A DNA stretch of 64,000 bases. Source: Nitzschia sp. pyKryTriq1. Taxonomy: Eukaryota; Bacillariophyta; Bacillariophyceae; Bacillariales; Bacillariaceae. The translations under genes and the position numbers were made by a program. The stretch spans positions 3,286,001-3,350,000 of the forward strand of contig OY101115.1 in NCBI GenBank assembly GCA_956465555.1. The letters are read 5' to 3'. Below the pieces are notes generated by a model. It did no database searches. It saw only the letters and a program-made list of their open reading frames with translations, and was not told where the DNA came from. Within the stretch, counting starts at the first letter, position 1, and each line of letters starts with the position of its first letter. This document shows positions 1 to 10,715 of the stretch, in pieces.

Positions 1-2520
1 ATCATCGTTGCGATTGTTCGCATCATCACCCTCTTCATAGATTGCGAATCCACTTCCACTTGATGGCTTTCGGTCTTCATCAGAGTCTGCGTAAATTTGA
101 AATCCTTGAGCTCCTGCATGTTGTGATGGGGCGTCGGTCTCATCTTCCTCATTGTTGCCATCCTCAAAAATACTAAAAGTCGTTGATGCTGCTGGGATGG
201 CACGGGCATCTTCATCCTCGTATATTTGAAAGCCTGGCTCTTCAACAAGGTCGACCTCTGTACCCCGAAACGGATCTTGCTGGATTTGTTGTGTGACTCC
301 ACGTGAGGGCGTGGACTGACATCCGAGAGTGCCTGGCGATTCGGTGGTCGTTCTGAGCTCACGCAACGCCATATTCTCAAATCCAGGAGTCTTCGACGAT
401 CGCGCATGCGGGTTTCGCGGACCTTTGTTTTCGTTAGCATCGTTGTCCACATTCAGAATCGAGTTGTCGAGCATCGAATGCCCCAATCCATCACCGACAT
501 TTGCAAAGGAGACATCTTGACCTCTGTCGTCTTCACTCCTTGACTCGTTGTGCGTCGATGTTTGTCGCTCAGCTCTTCGAGCGTCCCCATCGACACCGAA
601 AGCTGGGCTAGAGAACATCATGCTTAGCTCCCGCATCGCCAATTTTGTATTGATTGTTTCTTCCTCTCGTTTGGTAGGTACACCAACAGCATCTGCTTCA
701 TTGATAACAGAACTAGCAGTAGAAATTGTTGTGTGATTCATGCTATTCTCAAAGCTTGGATCTGGTCGAAAGAGAACTCTTCCCGTGGGCTTGGCATCCA
801 CACGCTGCATTTTGAGGGGCTGCTCGGTGTTCGGGGAACTTTGTACTGGCGAGGACGAGCTAGCCATGGAAACCTCCATTGATTCACCGTCGTCCAACTC
901 CATTTCAGAGCTCTGGTCTATCTTGGTACTCGCTTTCAGCAAATTGAAGTTTACACTGGGTGGAGCAAGTTTGTAGCATTGTGATGTTGCTCTCGCCTCC
1001 TCAAACGATTGCTCGACCCCACGAGGATCTTTGAGAAGTCTTTTGTTGAATCCAACACGACTGCGCTTGCTTGCTTTCTCATCATTTGTTTTCCCACTTG
1101 ACTCCTCGTGCTCTCTCCCTGCGGCCATATCTGTTTCGAACTGGCTGTGGTCCCGAACGTAGCGCAGTGGGTCTCTCGAAAGTCTCTCGGCCTGCGCATG
1201 AAGGGAGACAGTGAAATAATAAGCATCATACGAGTACAATGCGAATACAGTAGACTTTCTCCAGCTTCTGTCACTTACCAATCCCTCGTCACTGCGTTCT
1301 CGAAATGTCCGTTCGTCTCTGGCGCTTCGATGCCTTTCTGCTTGGGTGTGCTGCTCTGTTTCATCCTTTTCGTGCTGGGCGGCACACTCCTCGTCCACGA
1401 AAACTGCAAACGGAGGAGGGGCGCCTCGACTAGCAATGCGACTGTGTGCTGGTCGAGAGAGAAAGCCCACGCCTGCACTCGCCGATGACGACTGTGCAGC
1501 TGGAGCGTTCAAGCCACCACGTTCATTCCATCTCTCGGCATCCAGGTTGTTCTCTTTTCGACGATCGGATTCCTTTTCGATAACACGCTTATTCTCTACG
1601 ACTGGCTGGTCCAGAAAGCTGTTGGGGGCATTTTCACCCTCGCTCTCGACGAAAATAGAGAACGAGCCATTGTTTGCGGCCCCTAAATTGTTCGTGTTGG
1701 TGTTGTTCCGAGAACTCCGAGGACCCGGCGCAGTGCGGCGACTGGAGACTCTTGGCCGTTGTGCGAGTGAAGGCGCCGCTCTGCTTCGATCATTCCGCCT
1801 AACCCGATCATGCGATAATCCTCCCAGGGCACCACGCGAGCGAGACGAATGATCTTCTTCACCGTCCTCATAGTCGTCGAGCTGATCATTTGCTTGCGAC
1901 GAGTTTAGCCAGTGTCGACTCATTCGTCGCTGAAACTGCTTATGCCGTACTTTCAAAATGTTCATGGGCTGGGCATTTTTGCTCAGTCCTTTCTTATAGA
2001 TTTGCTCTGCGAAGGGATAGTCGTTCTCTTTTTCAGCGACGTACGCCCATGCTACCCAAAACAGAGCTGTCTCACAACCGACCTTTTGCTGATGCAAGTA
2101 CTTGAAGACCTGACCCGGCTCCTTCGTTTTGTCAGCGTACTTGGCACAAACACTAATGAAACGGTCATCGTTGGCATATTGCGGCATCTTGACCAGCGCT
2201 CGTGTGCACCTCTCCATAAGAAGAAACTGTTGGTGAGTATCCGAAGGGAGATGGTCCTGATAGAACTTGATGTACGCCATCCAATGCATCAAGGGGTCGT
2301 CGTCCACTTCTGTCACATGAGGAGCCTCTGATGGACGAACCAACTTCTCGAACTCTGTGATCCTTTCTTCATAATCGTCTTCCATTCTCTGTACTTGTAA
2401 CGCTCCACCGCCCCTAGTTGAAGCGGCGGCACGCTCCAAGGCTGACACATTGCGCCCTCGTTGCAGTGGCGCAGCATTTTCCTTGACGGATTCCCATCCA
2501 GGCGTACTTGTATTACTCAT
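1..2520 (-). CDS. MadBub/Mad3-family spindle-checkpoint protein (N-terminal part; 3' end outside window)
   Basis: Probable mitotic checkpoint component that binds Cdc20 and holds back APC/C at unattached kinetochores. Seen: the start codon is at 2520-2518. A KEN box lies at residues 13-15 in the context WESVKENAAP. A helical region at about residues 45-205 follows, with DPLMHWMAYIKFYQ and LFWVAWAYVAEKE, matching the TPR-type Mad3/BUB1 homology region I. A second KEN (RRKENN, 1549-1557) is flanked by two matches to the ABBA pattern Fx[ILV][FHY]x[DE] (1645-1662 and 1393-1410). Four more matches lie at 214-231, 160-177, 85-102 and 31-48. An 87-bp intron (1192-1278, GTAAGT...GCAG) is likely; it is in frame and stop-free, so it could be retained. 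Known: KEN1-TPR-ABBA-KEN2-ABBA is the Mad3/BubR1 layout. No kinase domain is present in the window, so Mad3, BubR1 and Bub1 types cannot be told apart. Confidence 0.87.
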   Translation of the reverse strand, partial: MSNTSTPGWESVKENAAPLQRGRNVSALERAAASTRGGGALQVQRMEDDYEERITEFEKLVRPSEAPHVTEVDDDPLMHWMAYIKFYQDHLPSDTHQQFLLMERCTRALVKMPQYANDDRFISVCAKYADKTKEPGQVFKYLHQQKVGCETALFWVAWAYVAEKENDYPFAEQIYKKGLSKNAQPMNILKVRHKQFQRRMSRHWLNSSQANDQLDDYEDGEEDHSSRSRGALGGLSHDRVRRNDRSRAAPSLAQRPRVSSRRTAPGPRSSRNNTNTNNLGAANNGSFSIFVESEGENAPNSFLDQPVVENKRVIEKESDRRKENNLDAERWNERGGLNAPAAQSSSASAGVGFLSRPAHSRIASRGAPPPFAVFVDEECAAQHEKDETEQHTQAERHRSARDERTFRERSDEGLVSDRSWRKSTVFALYSYDAYYFTVSLHAQAERLSRDPLRYVRDHSQFETDMAAGREHEESSGKTNDEKASKRSRVGFNKRLLKDPRGVEQSFEEARATSQCYKLAPPSVNFNLLKASTKIDQSSEMELDDGESMEVSMASSSSPVQSSPNTEQPLKMQRVDAKPTGRVLFRPDPSFENSMNHTTISTASSVINEADAVGVPTKREEETINTKLAMRELSMMFSSPAFGVDGDARRAERQTSTHNESRSEDDRGQDVSFANVGDGLGHSMLDNSILNVDNDANENKGPRNPHARSSKTPGFENMALRELRTTTESPGTLGCQSTPSRGVTQQIQQDPFRGTEVDLVEEPGFQIYEDEDARAIPAASTTFSIFEDGNNEEDETDAPSQHAGAQGFQIYADSDEDRKPSSGSGFAIYEEGDDANNRNDD

Positions 2521-3780
2521 TAGACACCGCTTCACCTTTTCTTTCTCCACGATCAATAAAACCAGCACGATAGACGAGAAAGCTGGAACTAGCTTCCACA
2601 CAACGCCGGGAAGCCTGATCAAGTTGGTTGCTAATCGTAGCGAAACGAAGACCGTGCGTTGACGACACGACCAACCTTCGCGTCTTGTTCCTTTTCTTTC
2701 TTGTAGCTAGTACGAGTAGGGTAGTAGTCTAACTACAGATACACAACAGAAGATGTGAAGATGCGTTGAGTCGGCTGGTTTGAATCGAATGAGCTCTTCG
2801 TCTGTACGAGTATGTATCTCATTCATCAGACGGAGCGATCAACATGAAAATCTTGTTTTTGTCTCTCAGTGAAGTTTGTGAGAAAGAAGTTCAAATCAAA
2901 AATGATATCTACGGTGATGTTTATATGCTTAATTATCGGAAACGCCTTTTTACCTGCAACTCTATTTGAGACACTGCCGTCTGTCAACGTCCGTCATTCA
3001 TCGACGCGACGCGCAACGCGAAGTACCTGGTACTGTACCGGTATACATAGCACGGTACGCGGTACGCGGTACGCGGTACCAGGTAACGGTACCTGGTACG
3101 GGATGGGAATGCATACTCCTGTCTGAGGAGAACGGGAACGAGTATGATAGCTGTAAACAACAAACTATACATAAGTACTATGAACTCTCTAGTAGAGTGA
3201 GGATATCTTCTCTCAGCCAGACACTTTCTACTACATACGAGTAAATAACTACCAATTGACTAAAGGAACTACAAACGCTACCGGTAGCTCCTGCTACCGG
3301 TAGATTATATCGTTAGAGAAGGGCGGGAGCGAGAACAGAAAGTAAGCTCTACTAGAAGAGTAGAGAGGAGCAGACCAAGAACGAACAAGCCCTGCTGGGA
3401 ATATAGGAAGTTAGCGCTCCTGATTACAATTAGTACCATCGGCCTCTCGTCTTCTGTTGTTGATGAGAACAACTTGATACTTTTCGAACTGACCAAAGAG
3501 GCGAACCGAGTAAGCGCTGTTGACGAACAACTACTGTAGATTCTTCACACCAGCGCAAACTAGCTACTCGTATAGAACGTAAGTACGAGTACATGACAAG
3601 ATTCAAAGCCTCGTTCCCAACGGAGCGGCTAGTTTTACGTTTACAACAGGTCACGATGGTGACATGCCTCATTTGATTATTTCTGGCTGGGAGTTCGTAC
3701 GGACGTGTAGTAGGGAGCTACACATTCGAATCATCATCGCTATAAAGAGTTCAGTCTTACCGTAGGTACTGATTGTAGAT
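2521..3780. other. intergenic, no gene seen
   Basis: Between the divergent-facing end of the checkpoint gene and the 3' end of PP1. It holds GTAC-rich sequence, TACCGGTA palindromes near 3038, 3281 and 3296, a 7-bp tandem repeat at 3053-3080 and CTCTACTAGAAG-type short inverted motifs near 3350. The open frames here (about 60-90 codons) look random, with no recognisable domain. Confidence 0.7.
3053..3080. repeat. 7-bp tandem repeat (CGGTACG)4
   Basis: Four consecutive copies of a CGGTACG unit, followed at once by a palindromic stretch around GGTACC. The repeat lies in noncoding DNA about 530 bp upstream of the checkpoint gene start. Confidence 0.8.
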
Positions 3781-4969
3781 TTACCTTCCCCCGGGACGTC
3801 CGGGTGTTCCCGGCCGACCGCCGTACCCTCGCTGTTGGGCAGCACTGGCTGGTTTCAGAATCTGGAACGAACACATGAGAGTGTCGTCTACGGTCATCAT
3901 GGCTCCAGCATTGTCAAATTCACCACAGTAGTTCGGTGCCGAAAAGACAGTCACCAATTCACGACCGGCAAAGAATTCATAACCATCTTCAACGACCTGG
4001 TGGGCTCTGACCACCAGGTCCAAGTCGTGTCTGCGGAGGAACTGACGAACAACGTCACCTCCGAATGTAAAGGAAACACCACGATCGTTTTCGCCCCATC
4101 CCTAAGAATCAAGACAGAGAAGCCACAGTGAGTGAGAGATAGTTTCGGCTTTCTCATACCTCCCATCCCTCTATAAAGGGAAACTTACAGTAATACTCGG
4201 GTCGGGGTCTGCCCAGAGAATATCGCACAGCAATCCAGTATCAGGGACATCACAAGGACGGGCAATATTGGCAATTTGTTCCATTTGCGACAGTTCCGGG
4301 GAAAGTCCTCCGTGCATACAAATGATCTTATCGTCAATCACCGCACAACAAGGAAGGCAATTGAAGGTATTGCAAAACTGCTTCCACATCTTGACAGAGA
4401 AGCGACGACGGCACTCATCGTAAAAGCCGTAAATTCGGTTGATTCCGGCACATTCATGGTTTCCCCTCAACAGAAAGAAGTTTTCGGGGTACTTAATTTT
4501 GTAGGCAAACAACAAGCAGACAACCTCTAGAGACTGCTTTCCACGGTCAACATAGTCACCCAAGAACAAATAGTTGGCCTGGCAAAATATAACGTGGATA
4601 GAATTGAGGGTTTGGAGGAGGTGAGTGATCACACCTTCACGCATCTCCAAACGTACTGAAGCACTCGTAGCTCGTTGTTCAAAGCACCGCATCAAATGCA
4701 TCAAGATGTCTTCTTACCTCCGGCGGGAAGCCTCCGTATTCAAATAGCCGTAATAAATCCGTGTACTGTCCGTGCACATCACCGCAGATTTTGATGGGCG
4801 CTCCAAGTTCTAGCAACATGGGTTGAGACATGAAAATTTCGCGTGCTTGGTTACACAGGGATGTAGCATCCTGAACCGAGATATCTACAGGTGTACCAGG
4901 CTTCTTATTCCTGGCCGACAGCAATTGGTCGATCATTCCATCGATCCAGCTTTCATCTTGCGACGCCAT
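3781..4969 (-). CDS. serine/threonine protein phosphatase PP1 catalytic subunit
   Basis: PPP-family phosphatase that dephosphorylates Ser/Thr in complexes with regulatory subunits; it acts in mitotic exit, chromatin and metabolism. Three exons: 4969-4718, 4578-4189 and 4101-3781, with introns 4579-4717 (139 bp) and 4102-4188 (87 bp), all GT-AG. The product is 320 aa, as expected for PP1. The metal-site motifs are intact: GDVHGQY, GDYVDRG and GNHEC, plus the downstream catalytic and substrate segments [26 protein letters not shown] and [13 protein letters not shown]1 identity, rather than PP2A, rests on [13 protein letters not shown] and [13 protein letters not shown]. The C-terminus is short, ends [10 protein letters not shown] and keeps a TP site like the Cdk-phosphorylated threonine of animal PP1. 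The start [10 protein letters not shown] gives a normal N-terminus. Confidence 0.96.
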
Positions 4970-6232
4970 TACGGTATGTATGCCTTACGAAAAGTTTTGA
5001 TCGTACGCTAAGCGGCGGGTGACTAATAATTCAGCCCAAGAACAAAGGCGACGACTGGCTCAACTAAAAGGATCGAGGAGACAATCTGAACAGACAGATG
5101 CCAAAAGAACAAGAGGTCAGAGTAAGGAGATGTGTTGCAATGATTAGATGGTCCAGTACATGCTATGGTGGACGAATGCCGAAGAATGAAAGGGAAAATG
5201 ACAAACTTCGAATCGCGGAGGTCGGCCATGGCGAAGAAGAAAAACACATCAAGCAAAACCTCCAGCTAGACTTAAAGTCACATACCTGACTGCGTTTGTG
5301 GCTATCCTTGAGGACCGACAGCAATCACACAAGGGCTCTATGCCTGTTACGAGTATTGAGGCAGGATGTCCGGGAGTTATCGTCCGCAAAGACAACAACA
5401 AGCAAGCCAAAGCAGGGAGCAACAACAACAGCGCGAGCGCGGCGCCTCCGATTGCGAGTAGTACAGTACAAGTATCGACCGGTAGTTAGTGGCTGTCCAA
5501 GAGAAGTCGAAGTTGCGAAACTTTTTGGTCCATCCTTTTGCCGCGCCATGGACCTCGTACTATTTTGTCGTAGATTTTACGTGGGCTCAGATTGATGGTT
5601 GGCTGTGAACGTGTGTTATCGATTTATATTGAAGCGCCGGGCGGCAAAGCTGTTTCCTACTGACCCAATGTACAATTCCACGAAACAATTTTGCGATGGA
5701 TAGTCATAAAACGGTTATACTCGCGCCTGGCGGCCTGTGCGTTTGTGGTTTGTGCCGCTGGTGACCAATTCGAATCGATTTGTTCCCTGCTTCCTGCATT
5801 GCTTCCATCACGCGCAAGAACAAACTCGCGACATGTCGACCATGGCAATACAAGTACGAGTACGAGTACCTGGTACAAGTACCATGGCACGTATTTTGGA
5901 AAGCGACTTCTGGAATAATAGAACATCGCACAGTACTTGTACTGTAGTTGTACAAGTAGTGTAAGCATACAAGCACTACGGTTCTCTATTGGGAAAGAGC
6001 ACAGACAAGAAAAACGATCCACGTCCCTAGCACCGTAGCAGAGGATAGCATTGGTCGAGAGGAACAACCCGCGAAGTACAGTACGACAGTACGACAATAT
6101 TGGTATTGGTTCTTTTTTGCATGAATTGCAGCAATGTATGAGGATCGTCTGACTTGAAAATTTTGATATCTCAGACCGAAGCGACTTGATTTTATCTATC
6201 CTTGGTGGTTGTGGTTGTGGTTGTGGTGGAGA
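4970..6232. other. divergent intergenic region, no gene seen
   Basis: Lies between the starts of PP1 (-) and the RING-H2 gene (+), so it should hold both promoters. A GTAC-rich stretch occurs at 5850-5950. A 218-codon minus frame at 5657-6313 has no recognisable domain, is rich in S/Y/L and looks fortuitous. Confidence 0.6.
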
Positions 6233-8512
6233 ATGAATAGTGGGACTGCTGGTGATCGTCGAGGAGGAAAGGGCTCGTTCTCTGGGACACAGGAATTGGG
6301 TGATAATAATCATATGATGTCATTGGAAGGCGATTTAGAGCGAGGCCCTCTTTCGGACCAGGCAGATCCCTTGGGCCTTTTTTTGAATGAAATTTCACCA
6401 AGGATTGATGAAACGACAACGATGACGGCTCCTGCCTCCACCCTGTCTACTAGGGACCCGATGATTGATGAACGAGGAGTGAACAGCGAGGGCGGCCAGT
6501 CCTCTCAAACAATACCCGACGGGACGCCTACTCGAACAAAATCAGTTTCAAGAAGACGTGGTCTTGGATCAAGGTCACCGGGAAGCAGGACCGCTACTGG
6601 ATCGACGTCTTCCACCACGACGTCACCGAGTCAACGTCGTAGAAGTTTCAATGCCACCAACAAGCGCTCGGAAACGATCGAGGAAGAGAGCGCGGGCAAA
6701 AGTTCTTCTGGAGGACTTCGGGCGTCGTTGGATGCAGGAATGGCTCGTGTTCGTCGATGGATTCGTTCTCGGCCGCCTACCTCGTCCATGCAAACGCAGA
6801 ACGCAACATACTCTTGGACTCGCTCGTCTTCCGATAGTCCGCACAGACGTGAAGAACCAGGACAGGCAGGCAGCTGCCATGGTAGTGAAGATGATGATGA
6901 TCATTATGGTGATGGTGATTTTGACGACGACGATGGTGCTCTCTTAAGTATACCGCTTCGAATACGGGGAAACGAGGCGGTAGTCGATGGGTTTGATTCG
7001 TCGAGCTTGCTCCACCAACAGCATTCGCAGGGGCCCGGGCAACCGAATACAAGCACGGAGAGAGCAGAAGACCACCTTAGTCCACGACAGCGTGCTCTCT
7101 CAGAACCGGATGGCGTAAGGATCCGTGACCTGGTCTTTCAACGGGCCTTGACTGCTCCACAGCGTGATCTCGGAAGGATCCGAAGACGCCATCCGCCACC
7201 TACTACAATGCGGTCACAACGGCAACAGCAATTTCTGAGACGATCCGGTCCTCAAGATCGGGGCAACAGTGTGGAACTAGTGGCTGTATCATCCTCTCAG
7301 TTGTCGACTTCTGCGGCTGAAGTAATGTACGCATCTACACTCCCGCTTCATCATGCCGACGAGGATACTAGCTTCGAGGAGCTCCATGACACAAGTATTA
7401 GTTCTCGACAAGATGGAAATGGCACACCACGAGTCAGTAATGTGATCGGGATGGACAACCCTCGCCACTTAGACTCCGATCCGGACCCACAGCGAGCAGC
7501 ACGATTTCGATGGATTATCATCAATCAGCGATTTCAATTCGTGATCACTTTTGTTGCGCTACTTTTCAGTATACTACTTTTCGGTATATTGGTCTGCTGG
7601 GTGGTATTGACGAGTACATACGTCGTCTCCATCGACAAAACTTGCGATGTACCACTCAAGTTCTATTATTGGTTTGTCACCCTACAATTGATTTTGGATG
7701 TCTTTCGATCGGATATTATGAGGCTCTTTTTCCGCTGGGACGCCAGCTCAAACCAACGAATCCCTTGCCGAGTCCTCACCTACAATGTCGGATACCTCAC
7801 CTATGCACTATTGGTGCTTAGAATGGGTGTTAGAAGTGTATTCTTGGAGCCAGAAACAACATGCCCAGTAACGGCACCAGAACTTTTCCAGACGAGTGCT
7901 GTGTTTGTGGCACTGTCCATCGCTGCTTGGACAACAATTGTTCTCGGGTATTTGGTACCGTTCTGTGTTGTGGCGACTCTTTTGACGTTGAATGGCTACA
8001 CACCGGCCTCGGATTCACAGAGAGATGGCTCGCCGGGTAGCCCCTTCACAGTTTTCCCTTCGGCCATGGGCGCACCGCCGGGATGCATCGACGAAATGCC
8101 GATAGTAATGTTGGAGAGCTTCCCCGCTCACTATCCAATGGAATGCTGCATCTGCATGGAAAATTTTACAGGTACAGATGTCATCGTGGAGACTGGATGC
8201 CAGCATGTCTTCCACAAATCCTGCTGTCGTGACTGGCTTCGACAGGCACGCACCTGCCCAGTATGCCGAACTGATGTACCCACCGCGCTAAACTCAATGG
8301 ACGATCAGGGAGAACATCAAGTACGGTCACCAGGGGGGCATTTAGAAGGTTTGGGGCGTGGGGCGTCTACTTTTGTTCGACGAAACGATATTCACCACGA
8401 GGTTGTCAGCCTCCTTCAAATTTTACGTCGCCGGGATAGACGACAACGACGAGCCGGCAATCTTGAAGGTGCCATCGTTCTGTCTCCTGAAAGCCGAGAG
8501 GGAGGAAACTGA
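6233..8512 (+). CDS. multi-pass membrane protein with C-terminal RING-H2 finger (putative E3 ubiquitin ligase)
   Basis: Product is 759 aa from the first ATG at 6233; the open frame extends a few codons upstream without an ATG. Residues 1-430 are low complexity and charged (S/R/D/Q-rich, with a run of D at about 225-240). Hydrophobic segments follow at about 437-467, 483-500, 525-545 and 560-595, giving four probable membrane spans. A perfect RING-H2 begins near residue 638: C-x2-C (CCIC), C-x-H-x2-H-x2-C (CQHVFHKSC), then x10 and CPVC. Known: RING-H2 fingers recruit E2 enzymes; the membrane anchor suggests ER or endomembrane ubiquitylation, which is inference. The 3' end converges on the PrsW-like gene 109 bp away. 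No intron is needed. Confidence 0.9.
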   Translation: MNSGTAGDRRGGKGSFSGTQELGDNNHMMSLEGDLERGPLSDQADPLGLFLNEISPRIDETTTMTAPASTLSTRDPMIDERGVNSEGGQSSQTIPDGTPTRTKSVSRRRGLGSRSPGSRTATGSTSSTTTSPSQRRRSFNATNKRSETIEEESAGKSSSGGLRASLDAGMARVRRWIRSRPPTSSMQTQNATYSWTRSSSDSPHRREEPGQAGSCHGSEDDDDHYGDGDFDDDDGALLSIPLRIRGNEAVVDGFDSSSLLHQQHSQGPGQPNTSTERAEDHLSPRQRALSEPDGVRIRDLVFQRALTAPQRDLGRIRRRHPPPTTMRSQRQQQFLRRSGPQDRGNSVELVAVSSSQLSTSAAEVMYASTLPLHHADEDTSFEELHDTSISSRQDGNGTPRVSNVIGMDNPRHLDSDPDPQRAARFRWIIINQRFQFVITFVALLFSILLFGILVCWVVLTSTYVVSIDKTCDVPLKFYYWFVTLQLILDVFRSDIMRLFFRWDASSNQRIPCRVLTYNVGYLTYALLVLRMGVRSVFLEPETTCPVTAPELFQTSAVFVALSIAAWTTIVLGYLVPFCVVATLLTLNGYTPASDSQRDGSPGSPFTVFPSAMGAPPGCIDEMPIVMLESFPAHYPMECCICMENFTGTDVIVETGCQHVFHKSCCRDWLRQARTCPVCRTDVPTALNSMDDQGEHQVRSPGGHLEGLGRGASTFVRRNDIHHEVVSLLQILRRRDRRQRRAGNLEGAIVLSPESREGGN

Positions 8513-8621
8513 TCTGCTTTCCAAGTCATACCAATACACGACAGTTTTACAGTACACTCATGGGGTTAAAGATACGTAGGCTAGGACTAGTCGTGTTGCG
8601 TTGGTCTACTTCGTAGTTCTA

Positions 8622-10715
8622 TCAAATTAATCTTGATTGATCGACCGCCCATTCGCGGTCCATCGCTTGAAGACGCGTGCGCTGTTGTCGACTTGCCCAG
8701 AAGAAGTACCATAAAGTGCCAATCATAATGACGAACGAGATAATGAAAGAAAGCCAGTCTGATTCATCTGCATCCATTGTTGTGTCGTCATCGTCGTCTA
8801 CGTAATTCCCTTTCCTCGAGGACAAAAAGTCCATCCACATCAACAGAAAGTCATACACGCCATGGAACAGAACCCCTGGAAAGATGATACGTCCCAGATT
8901 GATGTTGGGGCGATTTTCCAAATCGCGTTCGCAGACACGAATACTCTGTAAAGCTGCCGCGATGGGATGTACAGGGAAAATGGACCTGGCCAACAAGATG
9001 ACGACTTGAACATCAAAGTTGGCGCTTCCGTAGATGAAAATGTAGACCAGATTTTCACAGCAGGCAAAGCCTAGAGCTGAAGCTACCATTGCAATGGTGA
9101 TAGCGGCTCCCTGGGCCTCCAAGGAGCGCTCTTGTTGAGGGAAGGTTGCTGGGGCGTTCCGCATCTCAGGTGACTGTGATTCTTCAACCTTGGCAGCATC
9201 TTCGAGTTCCCGACGAGAAAGGAAATCAGGATGCTCTACCATACGGAACCCAAAGTACTTGCAGGTTTCTTCAATGGTAGCTGCAAGAAAGAAAGCAACC
9301 AAGAACAAATAAATGGTGTAGATGATAGGATGATCCATCCCATAGATTTTCAAATACTCTCGATAGCCCGACGTATCCTCGGCCTCTTGCATGGCGAAAA
9401 TGTTTGCGAATCCCGGACTGATCATAGTATACCCAGATGATTGTACAACGTCGATCCCAGACAATAGCATCAAAATAAACATGATCAGTCTCAGCGTGAG
9501 GCCCACAACGACCTCGAAGAAGACAGCGAGAGTCGTGCTCAAGCAAAATCCTGACACAAAGTACTTGATGAGCGCATCAGCAGAGATGTCTTTGACGTGA
9601 CGCCAGTGCACAATCTTCATCACGACATATGCTTGAAGTAGTGTGGCGCAAAAGACGGCGAAATTCTTCAGCCCAAAGTGGCGGTGGAAGCCCAAAACAC
9701 TCCAGACGAAAAGAGCCACCAGTATGGACGCCACAATCCCCAATACCCACTTGGAGAAATTTGACAAGCGGCCCCAAAATGTAAAGATACCAGAAGTGTA
9801 CTCATCGGCTTCGTCGCACCGCGCCTCGTAGATCGCTGGGTAGTATTCCAGCATTGGTTGCATGGTCACGTAGTCCACCCGGCGATATTTCTGGTGGATG
9901 AGTTGCTCCACCTGTCGACCTTCCTGTGCGACACCACAGATACCACAAAGTTGAAACTGACAACCACACAAAGCGCCACAGCAGACGCTTGCGTAACATT
10001 GAAAGAACCGAGAGCAGAAGGTGTTATTCTCGGTTTTATCGACCGAGCTTTGGTCCGAAGCATAACAACCACACAAAGAGTGTGCATTTCGAATGTCGCT
10101 ACGACTCTGCCCCATGAAGTAGACTGGTGTTTCCCCAATGGAGGCGTCCACCGAAGAATCCTCGTCAGATCGCGACCGAAATGTACCAGTCCTGAGCATT
10201 TCATACTTGCTCCACAAAAGATTCTGTCGGATCTCACGTCTCTTCCACATCCCCTTCATACACTGAACGACAAAGTAACTAACCAGCAGGATCACCAGAC
10301 TGTAGGAGAAAGCTTGATTGAGAAAGGGATCCTTGATGTTGAGAGCACAAAACATGGACAGGGCAAAGATCCAGAACGGTAGGACCAAGTGGACCCAGAA
10401 GCGCTTGCAGCATGAAGGAGGCTTAACGCCTGTCACAAGATATCGATCACGGTCGTTTTGAAAGACGCCACAACAAGCTAGTGCACAGCAATCGACACGC
10501 TCGTTTTCTGGATCGACAAACATGTGGTTGATGGAGCTCGAAAAGCCACGGTATTGCGTTTGCGATGAAAACTCTAGAGTCCTTTTGGCGTGGTTATCGG
10601 CGAACGACTGGTAGTTGACACCTCGTGGATCCTCGTTCGTCGGGGAATGCTCGGCATTTGAGTTATGTTGATCCTGAGGACGTCCTTCTTTGTTGTTGAA
10701 CGGTAGCCAGCCCAT
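8622..10715 (-). CDS. multi-pass membrane protein with PrsW-type intramembrane protease domain
   Basis: Product is 697 aa in one exon, starting MGWLPFNNKE. The N-terminal half has two adjacent hydrophobic spans at about 105-155 and a cysteine-rich segment (residues 210-265, many CC/CG pairs). The C-terminal half carries the PrsW signature order: EExxK (EETCKYF, about residue 482), FxxxE (FACCENLVY, about 552), HP in a helix (PVHPIAAAL, about 585) and HxxxD (HGVYD, about 619), each within or next to hydrophobic segments. Known: PrsW (M82) proteases and the wider CPBP family cut substrates within the membrane. Inferred: an active endomembrane protease, since the E, H and D ligand candidates are kept. 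The last 60 residues contain an acidic loop DDDDDTTMDADESD and a final span. The N-terminal half is not recognised. Confidence 0.8.
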   Translation of the reverse strand: MGWLPFNNKEGRPQDQHNSNAEHSPTNEDPRGVNYQSFADNHAKRTLEFSSQTQYRGFSSSINHMFVDPENERVDCCALACCGVFQNDRDRYLVTGVKPPSCCKRFWVHLVLPFWIFALSMFCALNIKDPFLNQAFSYSLVILLVSYFVVQCMKGMWKRREIRQNLLWSKYEMLRTGTFRSRSDEDSSVDASIGETPVYFMGQSRSDIRNAHSLCGCYASDQSSVDKTENNTFCSRFFQCYASVCCGALCGCQFQLCGICGVAQEGRQVEQLIHQKYRRVDYVTMQPMLEYYPAIYEARCDEADEYTSGIFTFWGRLSNFSKWVLGIVASILVALFVWSVLGFHRHFGLKNFAVFCATLLQAYVVMKIVHWRHVKDISADALIKYFVSGFCLSTTLAVFFEVVVGLTLRLIMFILMLLSGIDVVQSSGYTMISPGFANIFAMQEAEDTSGYREYLKIYGMDHPIIYTIYLFLVAFFLAATIEETCKYFGFRMVEHPDFLSRRELEDAAKVEESQSPEMRNAPATFPQQERSLEAQGAAITIAMVASALGFACCENLVYIFIYGSANFDVQVVILLARSIFPVHPIAAALQSIRVCERDLENRPNINLGRIIFPGVLFHGVYDFLLMWMDFLSSRKGNYVDDDDDTTMDADESDWLSFIISFVIMIGTLWYFFWASRQQRTRLQAMDREWAVDQSRLI

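Noticed and set aside
5657-6313. 218-codon minus-strand frame
   Set aside because: No ATG-linked domain, poor composition, lies across two likely promoters; conflicts with the RING-H2 gene start.
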